DNA of 41,219 nucleotides from Bacillota bacterium (GTDB taxonomy: Bacteria; Bacillota; Sulfobacillia; RBS10-35; JAJYVN01). A model generated the notes under the pieces. It ran no database searches and was not told the origin of the DNA. It saw only the letters and a list, made by a program, of their open reading frames with translations. The DNA lies in contig JAJYVV010000015.1 in NCBI GenBank assembly GCA_021791815.1, positions 1 through 41,219 on the forward strand. The letters are read 5' to 3'. Numbering within the stretch: position 1 is the stretch's first letter; each line of letters begins with the position of its first letter. The position numbers and the translations under genes were made by a program. Positions 9,130-18,656 of the stretch are shown piece by piece.

Positions 9130-9397
9130 TCGCTCGCGCCCGGCTCGCGCGGGGTCCGCGCCCGCGGCGCCGCCCGCCAGCGCCTTGCCGTAAAGGATGC
9201 ACTCGTGCACCCGCCGGCGCACGCCTGCCCGGTCGGGCCCGACGCAGTGCGCGAAGACGACGGCCGGCAGGAGGCCGTGCACCGTCGATCGGACGGCGCC
9301 CGCGGGATCGTCGGCGTCCACGAAGACGTGCAGGTAGGAGTCCAGGGTGCGGAAGGCCTGCGCCTCATACCATCGCCGCACCCACGCAGGGTGCTGG
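9130..9397 (-). pseudogene. Unidentified C-terminal gene fragment, possibly TetR-like
   Basis: In one minus frame there is an uninterrupted protein-like stretch, HPAWVRRWYEAQAFRTLDSYL, HVFVDADDPAGAVRSTVHGL and VRRRVHECILYGKALAGG. Amphipathic helices and balanced composition contrast with the Arg/Pro shadows around it. The pattern would suit a TetR-family ligand-binding domain, but no DNA-binding half is present and the assignment is a guess. It has no start codon of its own and follows an SDR fragment in a different frame. Confidence 0.35.
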
Positions 9398-9416
9398 CGC
9401 CCTCCCGTGCGTCGGC

Positions 9417-9550
9417 CAGGCACTCGGGCTCGTCGAAGGGGCTCGGCCGTGTGGGGTCCCGCGTGAGCGTCCGCACACTCCGGCCCTGAGCCAACAGGCG
9501 CTCGGCGGTCTGCCGCCCCGTGTGGCTGAACGCGCCGGTGACCGTCCAGG
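9417..9550 (-). pseudogene. N-terminal fragment of an NmrA/SDR-type NAD(P)-binding protein
   Basis: The minus strand reads VTGAFSHTGRQTAERLLAQG followed by RSVRTLTRDPTRPSPFDE. This is the beta-alpha-beta start of an atypical SDR (NmrA-like): a TGAxGxxGR nucleotide-binding loop, then the 'V..LtR.p' second strand. The third Gly-rich position is altered and the frame runs into unrelated sequence after about 45 residues. Only the cofactor-binding beginning survives. Confidence 0.5.
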
Positions 9551-9636
9551 GGAGGCCCCGGCACACGCACCGTTTCCGCCCCCCGCCGTCCCGGAGGCCA
9601 GCCGGCGGAGCGTGCCGCGCGGCTGCTTGGCCGCGG

Positions 9637-11514
9637 CTACGGACCGGCGTGCGCACCGGCCGGTACGGCCCTGCCCCGCAGCATGGCCTCCGCCGGAGCC
9701 GGCCCGCCCCACGGCCCGCCGTAGGACGGCCGCCCCGCGAAGCGCCGCATGCCGACCTCCAGATCGGCGCCGGCCCCGGGCGCCAGATCCACCGCCGCCC
9801 AGGGGCCGCCGGCCTCGACGCCGGCCTCGCCGGAACCGGCCTCCGCCACCCGCGTCAGGAGGTGTTCGCCGAAGGCGCCGCCCTGGACGACCACGCGCTT
9901 CGCGCGGAGCGGGTCGGCATTGACGAGCCGCAGCCGGACGCCGCCGGGGCCGACGCCCTCCACCAGGGCCCCGACGCCCGGGGGCAGGCCGGGCCGGCCG
10001 GCATCCCCGTCGAAATAGCGAACGGGACTGTGCAGCAGGCCGCCATGGTAGATCGGCATCGGCGCGCCGAGCATCGTCTGCACCAGGCCCTCGCAGAGCA
10101 CCGGGCTGTGGTCCTGCCAGTGGTGGACGTCCCACGACGCCGGGTCGCCGCCGTCGCGCCGGATGGCATCGAGCCGCAGCGCGACGTGCCGCAGGTCGAG
10201 CCGCAGGATCTCCTCGGGATAGGCCGGCAGGTGCCCCGTGATGTAGCGGTACCAGGGGAGCGTATGCGCCTGGTCCCCCTTGCCGGTGTGGTCGGCGACC
10301 CGGTCCCAGCCGTCCTGGCCGGGCACCCGGGCGACGCGCGCCGCGTCCTCGGCCGCCTGCGATAGGCTCCAGATCAGGACGGGCAGGCGCCCATCCGCTG
10401 GACGGAACTGGGTCCAGCCGGCATCCAGGCGCTTGGTCGGCGTCTTCCAGATTCCGTCCTCCGCCCGGCCGAGCGCCCAGAGCGCGTCGACCTGCGAGCG
10501 CACCAGGTCCAGCGCCGCGGCGTCCCCGGCCAGAAGCGCCGCGGACATGCACCCGACCGCCACCGCGTCGAGCAGGACGCTCGCTCCGTGCGGCCAGCGC
10601 CAGCCGTAGTATCCGCCCCACCACTTGCCGTCCATGCACTCGCCGATGCGTCCCGTGGGCCCCACGTTGTCCGGCAGGATGCCGCCGTTGGCCCGCGCCC
10701 GCTCCGCCCACGCCGCCACGTAGTCGGCCACCCAATCCCGGTGGCTCCGCTCGCCGGTGAAGAGGAAGGCGTGCGCGACGAGGCCCGCGGCCGTCAGGTT
10801 CAGCGGGACGTCGCCCCGCGCCATGCGGGCGTTCATGCGGGCCAGCACCTGGGCGAAGACCGCGTCGTCGGTCCAGGGGCACGTCGGGCCGGACACGCCG
10901 GGGATGTCCTCGAAGGGTGGCGGATACGCGTCGAGGACCGCCCGGTGCGTGCACCAGTCCTCGGCCGTCATCGTCAGCCGGGGCCCCCGGCTGCCGGTGA
11001 TGGGCGACCGCATCTGCCGGCGGGCGGGGTCGTAGTTCGGCGCCTCGGGGTCGTTCCCCGTGTACATGGCGGCGAAGCGGGCCGCGCGTTGGCGGTCCTG
11101 GGGCCGGCTCGGGTCCGCCAGCGCGAGGTAGTAGAGCAGGAGGGAACTCTCGCCATGATGCATCCAGTCGTAGTAGGCGTCGAACTCCCGGTGGATCTGG
11201 CCGTACTCCGTGAACTGCCAGGTCACCGCATCCCAACCGCGGCGCGCCGTCTCCAGGAGGCGCGCGTCGCCTCCCAGCAGGTACAGCAGGGGGAAGGCGT
11301 GCCAGCTCTCGTAGCCGTCGTCGGAGCCGTCCATCCCTGGCCACTCGGTACGCCAGACCAGGGTGCCGTCCGGCCGCGTGTAGCGGTCGAAGAACCACTG
11401 CGCCGCCTCGCCCATCGTCGCGAGGAGGTGGCGCTGCAGCAGGCACCAGACCGGCGCCGGCGCCGGCCGGCGGCAGCGAAGCGTGGGCAGTTGGCGCGCG
11501 TCCCCGGCGGGCAT
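9637..11514 (-). CDS. Uncharacterised large protein, predicted alpha/alpha-barrel glycosidase-like
   Basis: This intact 625-residue protein has no signal peptide. Residues about 35-500 are a series of paired helices rich in Trp, Tyr and His (YESWHAFPLLYLLGGD, REFDAYYDWMHHGESSLLLYYL, GLVAHAFLFTGERSHRDWVADY, GECMDGKWWGGYYGWRWPHG). This is the look of an (alpha/alpha)6 toroid as in unsaturated-uronyl hydrolases and related glycosidases. Residues about 530-625 are a beta-rich C-terminal domain. ATG 11514 has GAGGGGG at nine bases, and an ATG at 11523 sits directly on that site, so 11514 is preferred. It lies upstream of the GH172 gene on the same strand. I do not recognise the family with certainty, and the catalytic residues are unknown. 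Confidence 0.75.
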   Translation of the reverse strand: MPAGDARQLPTLRCRRPAPAPVWCLLQRHLLATMGEAAQWFFDRYTRPDGTLVWRTEWPGMDGSDDGYESWHAFPLLYLLGGDARLLETARRGWDAVTWQFTEYGQIHREFDAYYDWMHHGESSLLLYYLALADPSRPQDRQRAARFAAMYTGNDPEAPNYDPARRQMRSPITGSRGPRLTMTAEDWCTHRAVLDAYPPPFEDIPGVSGPTCPWTDDAVFAQVLARMNARMARGDVPLNLTAAGLVAHAFLFTGERSHRDWVADYVAAWAERARANGGILPDNVGPTGRIGECMDGKWWGGYYGWRWPHGASVLLDAVAVGCMSAALLAGDAAALDLVRSQVDALWALGRAEDGIWKTPTKRLDAGWTQFRPADGRLPVLIWSLSQAAEDAARVARVPGQDGWDRVADHTGKGDQAHTLPWYRYITGHLPAYPEEILRLDLRHVALRLDAIRRDGGDPASWDVHHWQDHSPVLCEGLVQTMLGAPMPIYHGGLLHSPVRYFDGDAGRPGLPPGVGALVEGVGPGGVRLRLVNADPLRAKRVVVQGGAFGEHLLTRVAEAGSGEAGVEAGGPWAAVDLAPGAGADLEVGMRRFAGRPSYGGPWGGPAPAEAMLRGRAVPAGAHAGP

Positions 11515-11523
11515 GGCGGGCAT

Positions 11524-12624
11524 CCCCCTCGGTTGGGGTCCGGAGCGCGTTTCGACCCGCCGAGGGGCGGGCCTGCCCCGCGGGGTCCTTGGGTGGGGAC
11601 CATGCGGTCCGACTGGTCCGCGCGGCGGGCCCGGCGGCGCTCCCCTCGCGTCCAGCGGGGACCCCTCCGCCGGGCGGTGGCAGCACCCGTGTTCTGCTGG
11701 TCCGGGGCGGGATCCGCTGTGTTTCGGGGTTCGTGGTGGGGCGAGGGCCCTTGCCGATCCCGGCCGTGGGGCCGACGCCGCGGGAAACGGAAGGAGTTGC
11801 CTGCGCCACACCACCCTATCCGAAGCATCCCCAAGCCATCCGATGCCCGCCCTCTCGGGTGGGAAGGGGTCCACGGCGGAAGGGCCAAGCCGAGTTTCGC
11901 ACGTTCTGCGGCCGAGTCGAGCGTCCCGCGGGCGAGGCTCGCCGCGGGCGACGCTGTCGCCCCGTCGGCGGATACACCTGCCGCCACGTGCGGCCGCCGG
12001 CACCCGTTGCTGCGCGTCCGAGTCAACGGTGGGGCGTGGGCGAGATGCGCGGCGGGGCCGGGGAGGACGGGACGGGCCTGCACGACGCCGCAGGGTGGAC
12101 ACGGCGGCAGGGGGCAAGGGCGCAGATTCCGCGGCGGGCGTGGCGGCGGAGGGTGAGGCGGAGGCGCAGCCGGCGGCGCAGACCCCGAGAAGGCGGCCGC
12201 GCCGCAGGCGGTTGCGGACATTGTCGCCGCGCACCCGCGGCCACCGCGACGGAGGCCCCACCGGCATCGCCGGACGCCGCAGAGATCGCGCTGCTGATCG
12301 CCGCTGCCCAGGAGGCCAGCGCCGCGGCGCCCCAGATCGTGACGCGGCTGCTCGCGTCCGGCGGCGCGGGGCGTACAACCGAACGACGGCGGGCGGGGAC
12401 CGTGACGAGCAAGGTCGTGGTTCCGGAGGTCGGCGGGCGGGAGGATGCTGCCCAAAGATCGGGCGCATCGCGGCGGCCGCACCACCTCGATCGGGCCGTG
12501 GTCTCCACTGCCGAGGACGCCGAGGCGGCGGACCTCCCTCTCGCCGGCGACGGCAGGAGCGTGTCGGCCACTGTCAAAGAAATCCGAACCGCGGGCTTGG
12601 TCATGCGCGAACGGGACGGGGGCG
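11524..12624. other. No recognisable gene
   Basis: All frames are open but give Arg/Pro/Gly-rich translations without a domain pattern. One plus-frame stretch, SPDAAEIALLIAAAQEASAA, is helix-like and may be the trace of a lost gene, but it cannot be assigned. The far right end should hold the promoter of the PKD-protein gene. Confidence 0.45.
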
Positions 12625-14129
12625 GTGACGGTGTCCGTTCCCGGTGGGCGCCTCGCAGCGTGGGTGGCCCTCGCCGGTGTCCTCGTACTTGCGCTTGCGC
12701 CCGCGACCGCGTCGGCGGCCCCATCTATCGGCGAGATCGCGGGAACTCCTAGCCTCACGTTGCCAGCCGGATCCTCGCAGACGAATACCAGCACGGCGTT
12801 GTGCAACGGTGTCCTGTGTCCATCCTCGGCCTGGGCCTTATTCGTCAGCGGCTACAGTGCTCCCGCCACGGTGGATCTGTCGGCACCATTCCCTGCTCAG
12901 CCCGTCGGAACCGTACCACCGGACAGCGTGCCACCGACGGTTACGCTGCCAGCCTCCATCGTTATCAACAACAACGGCCTCTTTTGGATCCCATCACGGT
13001 GAACGCGCCGCCGCTGCCGGCTGACGTCGGTACGCAGTGGGTCATATATCTGCAAGCCGTCCCAGCGGGTCAATGCGACGGAGGCCCGGGCGCCTGTGTT
13101 CAAGGGGGCGCGGCCAAATTCGTCAACATCACGATCACGCGCCCTGCGCCACCCGTGGTCACACCTTCTGCCATCGCATACTCCGGCATCGAAGGACAGC
13201 CAATTGACCTCGGCAGTTGGGCCACGACCGACCCCGGCGGTGGCTCCATCACCTCCTATCAATGGACGTACGGTACGGTGAGCGGTTCTGGTTCCTGCGG
13301 TCTGACGAGCACGGCCGCCGCCTCGGCATACCTGAATTGTGACGAGGGCGACTACAATGTGACGCTCACCGCCGTGGACAGCTATGGGTTGCAGGCCTCG
13401 GCCACCGTGCCTGTGACCGTCCACGACTCGACGCCGACCGTGAGCGATCTCTCGCTTGCTCCGGTACCTGCCCCGACGGGAACCACGGTGGTGGCCAGCG
13501 CATCCCTCAGCGACCAGGGTGCCGCCGTGGACACATACACGGCGACCTGGAACTGGGGCGACGGGTCCAGTACCGTGTCGGCCGTGGTACCCGGCGCGCT
13601 TTCGGCCTCGCACGAGTACGCGGCGCCGGGCGTATATCCGGTGACCCTCACGGCGACGGACGACGCGGGGACATCGACAACGGCGAGCGATGGATACGCC
13701 GTGGCCTATGACCCGAGTGCCGGGTTCGTGACCGGCGGCGGATGGATCCAATCGCCCGCCGGGGCGTACACGCCCGACCCGGCGCTGACGGGAAAGGCGG
13801 AGTTCGGGTTCGTCTCGAAGTACCAACAGGGCGCGACCGTGCCATCGGGCCATACGCAGTTTGTCTTGCAGGCCGGCGGCGTGCACTTCGCGAGCACGGG
13901 CTATCAGTGGTTGGTGGTCAACCAGGATGGCACGAACGCACAATTCAAGGGCACCGGCACCATCAACGCAACGGGCTCTTACACGTTCATGGTGTGGGCC
14001 GCTGGGGCAACCTCAACATCTCCCGCCACCTTCCGCATCCAGATCACGGACAACGTCACGGGCGCGGTGGTGTACGACAACGGTGTGGGCCAAGCGATCG
14101 GCGGGGGGGCGATCCTCGTTCACACGTAG
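12625..14129 (+). pseudogene. Secreted PKD-domain surface protein, interrupted by one frameshift
   Basis: The product starts with a Sec signal peptide (LAAWVALAGVLVLALAPATASA, cleavage after ASA). It continues in frame to NNNGLFWIPSR and TGA at about 13002. The remainder, beginning DPITVNAPPLPADVGTQW, is in the -1 frame, so one base is missing around the TTTTGGATCC run at about 12979-12988. Downstream are an Ig/cadherin-like region with IEGQPIDLGSW, a PKD repeat (ATWNWGDGSS and YAAPGVYPVTLTATDD) and a C-terminal ~135-residue domain beginning GFVTGGGWIQSPAGAY and ending in VVYDNG, a module seen at the end of many bacterial surface proteins. GTG 12625 is the chosen start. Composition is less GC-rich than its surroundings, suggesting acquisition. 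It could be translated only if the frameshift is an assembly error or is bypassed. Confidence 0.78.
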
Positions 14130-15047
14130 CGGACGCCGCTCACCTCGCCAATCCGGAGCGGCCTTTGCTGGCGGGTCCGGGCACGTGGTGGGGATCGGCG
14201 CCGAGCAGCGGCGGAAGTCGCCCAGACGGTGATGCCACCAGGGCCGGCAGGGTGGTCGGCGGCCGTCGGCGCCGACAGCGCCCGCACCCGTACCCTCGCG
14301 ACGGGCCCGCACTTCCATGAGCCGGCGGATCACGGTCCGGGAGGCACCTCATGGCCCCCGCCGCTCCTGCCGTGACAGGCGGGGAGGGCTGCCGTCGGCA
14401 TGACGGACGAGTCCGGCGCGGCCACCCAGGAGTACGGACACGCCGCGCACGCAGCCGGCCCGCGACGACGGGTGTGGCCGCGTGGCTGACGGCACGAAGG
14501 TACGGCGGCCGTTCATCGTGGGCCGAGCCCATCGGGGCGAGGGGGGCCTCGGGCCCACAGGACCTCCCGAGATGGCAGCGGCCCGGCTTCGACAGCCCCC
14601 CGCGCCCGCCGGGCGAAGCCCCCGGATCGGGCGGGATCGCCTTCCGGGGCAAGGTGGCCCGGGGCGGCAGTCCATCGCCGGCGCGGCGTCCCGCCCGCGC
14701 ACATGTCGGACGCCCCGGTCCCCCTTCGCCTTACACACCATATGCACGACGGACAGGTTGGGTGCGCCTGGGAGGCGTTGCCGCCCCGGCCCCTGGGGGT
14801 TGCGGGCGCTCCCGGTCGTCCGATCCCAGGACACCCGGAGTCGCCTCTGGGCCCTTGCGGGCTTCTGTGCGCCGCAAGGCCGGACAGGCAATGTGGCCCA
14901 AGCCGAATCCGTGAAGACCCTCCATCCGGGGGCAACGCCCGCATGACGCGCCCGCGGACGCCCTGACCCTACCCCGCCCGTCCGGAGGCCTGGATCGCCC
15001 ACCGAAGCGCGCTCCTATGGCGACGATCCCGGCAATTCCGCGCCCGC
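14130..15047. other. No recognisable gene
   Basis: No frame shows a family signature and there is no clear RNA gene. A TTCGACA T-loop-like heptamer near 14588 lacks the rest of a tRNA. The DNA is as GC-rich as the decayed loci nearby and is probably eroded coding sequence. Confidence 0.45.
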
Positions 15048-15870
15048 GTGGCCCTGACGGGCCCGCGCGGCGCCACTGCAGACGAGGTGGTCGATGTCGC
15101 GGCCCTCGCCGACGACGTCTTCCAGTGCTCTCCTGGGTGGGTCGTCCGTGGGTGGCCCACGTGGTCCCGCGGACGCAACGGCCCGTGGCTGCGCACCTTC
15201 TGGGACGGGGACCGGCCCGTCTCGCTGGTCGGGGTCTGGCGCGGGGAGATCCAGACGTTGGGCCGGCGCCTCCCGGTCGCCCGGGTGGGGCTGGTCCGCA
15301 CGCGGCTGGAAGACCGCGGCCAGGGGTGGGCCGGAAGGCTGCTGCGCGACGCCCTTGCCCGCCTCCCGTCGGAGGGTGCCCCGCTGGTGGCTGTCTCCGG
15401 CCGCGGGCCGCTCTACCAACAGCCGGGTCTTCGTCGACCTGCGCGAGGTCCTCGTGGACGCGGCGGCCCTGCCCCCCGCTTCCGATCTCGGCTGCGCCGC
15501 ACCCCAGACCGCCGACTCCCCGGCCCGCCCAGCATGACCTGCCGCCGGCGCCGCATCGCGGGACGCTCCTGATCCGCCGCGGCACGCGGGCCATCGCTTA
15601 CTCTCTGTGCGCGCAACCGCGTGAGGCGGGCGAACGGCGCGGTGCCGGCGGCGGTCTCCTGGATGCTGCGCCACCCGGGGTGCGGCGGGGCGCGGCTCCG
15701 CGTGCAGCCGACGGACGCCGAGGCGCTCCAGTGGGCGGCCGCCGACGCCGTCGCCCCACGGCCACAGCGCGAGCGTGCTCGACGCCCATGCCCGCCTCGC
15801 CTCGGCGGCGGGCCCCGATCCAAATCCCGAGACGCTTCGGGCTTACTCCCCCAAGACCCTTCGGTGCGCC
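15048..15870 (+). pseudogene. Eis-like GNAT acetyltransferase broken by several frameshifts
   Basis: The N-terminal half (frame 0) reads DEVVDVAALADDVF, RPVSLVGVWRGEIQTLGRRLPVARVG and RGQGWAGRLLRDALARL, the GNAT fold with an altered acetyl-CoA loop (RGQGWAG for RGRGLAG). It is followed by SEGAPLVAVSGRGPLYQQ. Traces then jump frames: VFVDLREVLVDAAALPP (frame 1), GTLLIRRGTRAIAYSL (frame 2), AVPAAVSWMLRHPGCGGARLRVQP (frame 0) and SVLDAHARLASAAGPDPNPETLRAY (frame 1). In order, these reproduce the whole architecture of an Eis-type protein. At least four indels make it a pseudogene. A related, separately decayed copy lies at 35.4-36.1 kb. Confidence 0.7.
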
Positions 15871-16051
15871 CGGCAAGACGGGTCAGGCCGCGGCCTTCGG
15901 CGCGGGAGCCCACGCCCTGCCCCTCCCACGCACCGACCGTCCCCACCACGTGCCGCCCCGGGTTGCCCTCCCGCACACCGGCCGCCACCCCACCGGGCGG
16001 CCCGTTCCGAAGCCCCATCCCATCGCCAGGGACCGTGCGGCCCGCCGCCGT

Positions 16052-17521
16052 TCAGACGCCGGCGACGACGGGCGCGACGGCGGCGCCCTGGGTCGGGAAG
16101 TGGGCCGCGGCCGAGCCCGCCGACTTGGCCATCGCCGCCCCCTCCGCCTGCATGCCGTTGATCTGCGTGTTGGCCTGGCGCAGCCCCACCTCCGCGGTGA
16201 CCTTGCCCGAGGTGATCTGTCCGAGCCAGTTGCCCTCGACGGCGTTGGCCTGCAGCGGGGCGTACTTGAAGAAGTACGTGCTCCACCCATAGGAGACCGC
16301 GTCCTGATACGCCGTGAGGTTCTTGGATTTGAGCGGAGGCGCCTCCGCGGTGATGAGCTGGATCCACGCCGGCCAGAGGTTGATCTGGTTGGGCGTGATG
16401 AAGGTGGTCTTGTACTGAAAATACTGCATCTGGGTGTCGATGGTAATGAAGGAAAACAGATCCCAGACCAGGTCGATGGGGTTCTTGCTGAAGGCGTTGA
16501 TCGCGTTGAAGTCGTTGTTGATGAAGGTCGAGGCTTTCCCCGAGGGGAACGTCGGCATCCCGATGAAGTTCCACTTGAGCGAACGGAAGGCGAGCGCGAT
16601 CGACTGGATGTCCCACCCGCCGGCCACGGCGAACGCCTGCTGTCCGCTCTGGACCGACCCGTAGCCGTTACCCGACGCCACGCCGTTGGACAGCAGCCCA
16701 TACAGCCACGTGTACGCCGCCGCGTTTGGCGCCGAGTCGAGCAGGGCCTGCGTGCCGTCGGCGTTGCCGATCAGCCCGCCGAAGGCGTGCACCAGCCACT
16801 CCGGGTCGCCGGTGTCGAGGCCCACCCCATAGATGCGCTTGCCATTCTTGTCGCTGGCGCAGGACTGCCAGAGGGACGATGCCTCTTCATAAGTCCAGCC
16901 GTCGCTCGGGTAGCTGACGCCCAGCTGGTCCAGCGCTCCCTCGTTGTAGACCAGGACCTCCGGGCCGTCGTATTGCGGCAGGGCCATCTGCTGGCTGTTC
17001 CACTGCAGTGCCGCCATGTGACCGGGCGAGAAGTTGGACACGTCGACGTTGTATTGTTTGAGGAGCGGATCGAGCGGCATGAGCATGTTGGCGGCGAGGT
17101 ACGTCGGCAGGTCGTTGCAGCATCCGCACAGGGTGTCGGGCGTGGTCTGGCCCGCCAGCGCCGCCACCGTGAGGGTCGACGACCCGGTGTTGGTGCCGTT
17201 CGCGCCGGAGCCGGCCTGCGTCTTGACGACCACGCCGGGATGCTTGGCCGTCCAGTTCTCGTCGATGAACTCTTCCATCAATTGCTGCATCGTGCCCTGG
17301 TAGTTCCCGTTGCCCTGGAAGGGGATGGAGGCCAGCAGGACCGTGGTGGGTGGGGACGGCGAGGGTCTGGCCGCGGCGGTCGGGCGCACCTGGGCGCATC
17401 CCGCGACGCCGGCCGCGGCCGCGAGGCCGCCGACCGCCAGACCGGTCGAGAAGAGGGTCCGCCGACCGAACCGCCGGCCCGCGCCGAATCCGGAGCCCAA
17501 CAGCGTCGATCGCCCCTTCAC
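16052..17521 (-). CDS. ABC transporter substrate-binding lipoprotein (Tat-type signal)
   Basis: This is a 489-residue extracellular solute-binding protein of the sugar-binding (family 1) type. The N-terminus has twin arginines (GRRFGRRTLFST), a hydrophobic stretch and lipobox GVAGC, so it is probably exported by Tat and lipid-anchored. The mature part shows ATTVLL-type first strand, an ENWTAKHPGVVVKT hinge strand, PLDPLLKQYNVD and YDGPEVLVYNEGALDQLG, as in family 1 proteins where a 'P......lyYNk..f...G' loop lines the ligand cleft. GTG 17521 has GGGGGGTGGG upstream. No permease or ATPase gene is adjacent, so it is an orphan. The coding DNA is visibly less GC-rich than its flanks. Ligand is unknown. 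Confidence 0.88.
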   Translation of the reverse strand: MKGRSTLLGSGFGAGRRFGRRTLFSTGLAVGGLAAAAGVAGCAQVRPTAAARPSPSPPTTVLLASIPFQGNGNYQGTMQQLMEEFIDENWTAKHPGVVVKTQAGSGANGTNTGSSTLTVAALAGQTTPDTLCGCCNDLPTYLAANMLMPLDPLLKQYNVDVSNFSPGHMAALQWNSQQMALPQYDGPEVLVYNEGALDQLGVSYPSDGWTYEEASSLWQSCASDKNGKRIYGVGLDTGDPEWLVHAFGGLIGNADGTQALLDSAPNAAAYTWLYGLLSNGVASGNGYGSVQSGQQAFAVAGGWDIQSIALAFRSLKWNFIGMPTFPSGKASTFINNDFNAINAFSKNPIDLVWDLFSFITIDTQMQYFQYKTTFITPNQINLWPAWIQLITAEAPPLKSKNLTAYQDAVSYGWSTYFFKYAPLQANAVEGNWLGQITSGKVTAEVGLRQANTQINGMQAEGAAMAKSAGSAAAHFPTQGAAVAPVVAGV

Positions 17522-18381
17522 GATGGACCCACCCCCCGGCGTGCTCGAGGGCGCACCACCTGGATCTGGATGTCTGCGGTCTTCCACGGCTCGTCGGGAG
17601 GTCCTGCGTGGTCCGCCGCCGTTGCCGCGGCGGTCGCTTCGCGGGCCCGAGGCGCGGGGGGCGGCAGCCGCGGGCAGAGTTCGGGTGACCGGCAGGGTCC
17701 CCCGCGGCCGTCCGGGAGCGTGTCGGTGCGGTCCCGCGCGGGGCCCTGAGCCCTCTGCGCGCTGGCCGGGCGTTTGCGGGGAGGCCGGCAACGGCGCGGG
17801 TCCTGGACCCGGGGTCCCCGCCAGGGTCGACGGCGCCGAGCGCACCGCCGGGGCCAGGCGGCGGAGGCCTCGGGGGCGGGGCCGGACGCGGGACGACCGC
17901 CGCCGCCGGTCCCGGGGCCGCCTGGGCCCGTCTGGCCGCCCGGGGGTGGTGGCCGTGGCGGTGGGCGCTTCGGTGACAACGCGTTCGTACGGAAGCGGTC
18001 GCGCCCCTCCGGGGCCCGCCTCGACGGTCCCGCCGGTCCGCAGGAAGCAGCCGGATCCGGGGCGTCGGGCTCGGGGCCCCAGCCCCGGTCCGGATGGACT
18101 GCGGAACGGCGCGTCGCGCCAGTGGCGCAAGGAGGTCGGCCGCGGCGCGGACCGACCCCGGCTTGGTCAGGATGCGCCTTCTCGGTCCGTGCGGTCCCGT
18201 GGTGCAGGCGGCGCTGCAGGTGCAAGCCACCCCCGAGGGCCGTTCGGCACGCCCGGGCAGCCGCTTCCGTGCACTCCCGCGGCGAGCCGCGCGCCACAGC
18301 GAGACATCCTCGCCGCAGCGGCTGCCCGGGAAGGGTGCCGCGACACGGACTCGGGGCTCCGGGCCCCTGCCCCGCGCGCGC
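17522..18381. other. No recognisable gene
   Basis: Only Arg/Pro/Gly-rich shadow ORFs are present. The left end must hold the promoter of the minus-strand solute-binding protein gene, but no convincing hexamers were seen. Confidence 0.45.
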
Positions 18382-18650
18382 CTAGTCGCACCACGTCCCG
18401 ACCCCCTCCCGCAGCATCCGCTCCCCCGCGTCTCGCCCGAAGCCCCGGGTCAGCCTGCCCTCCACGACGCTCAGCCCCCACCCGCCCTGCCGACAGGACC
18501 CAGCCCTGGTCCATGCCGTCCCGGGCCCCCGCAGGAGGTATCGCCGGTGCTCGCGAACAGCGCCCCAGTTCGCGGATGGCTGGGTCCATGCGGCCACGGT
18601 GTGCGAGGGCCACGACACGCTGGCCAATGGCGGCCCGCCCGGGGGGAGGC
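18382..18650 (-). pseudogene. Unidentified minus-strand C-terminal fragment
   Basis: A minus-strand stretch reads TVAAWTQPSANWGAVREHRRYLL, then GGWGLSVVEGRLTRGFGRDAGERML and ends GVGTWCD before TAG (18382). Its composition (Trp, Tyr, Glu, Val) is protein-like, unlike neighbouring shadows. The 'W..VEG.LT' pattern recalls the end of DUF4367-type domains such as the one in the first gene of the window, but this is tentative. There is no complete gene upstream. Confidence 0.3.
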
Positions 18651-18656
18651 GTGCGT

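Noticed and set aside
7110-9923. 937-residue plus-strand ORF
   Set aside because: The first half is antisense to GH172. Only the segment around 8590-8960 carries true DapA-family sequence, reported as a pseudogene.
12979-12988. Programmed -1 frameshift site in the PKD-protein gene
   Set aside because: The run does not form an X XXY YYZ heptamer in the reading frame and no downstream pseudoknot is evident. A lost base is simpler.
14585-14597. TTCGACA flanked by GGC/GCC, resembling a tRNA T-arm
   Set aside because: The arm has mismatches beyond three pairs and no acceptor, D or anticodon arms could be folded around it.
15017-17749. 910-residue plus-strand ORF
   Set aside because: Mostly antisense to the solute-binding protein gene. 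Only its first part overlaps traces of the GNAT pseudogene.
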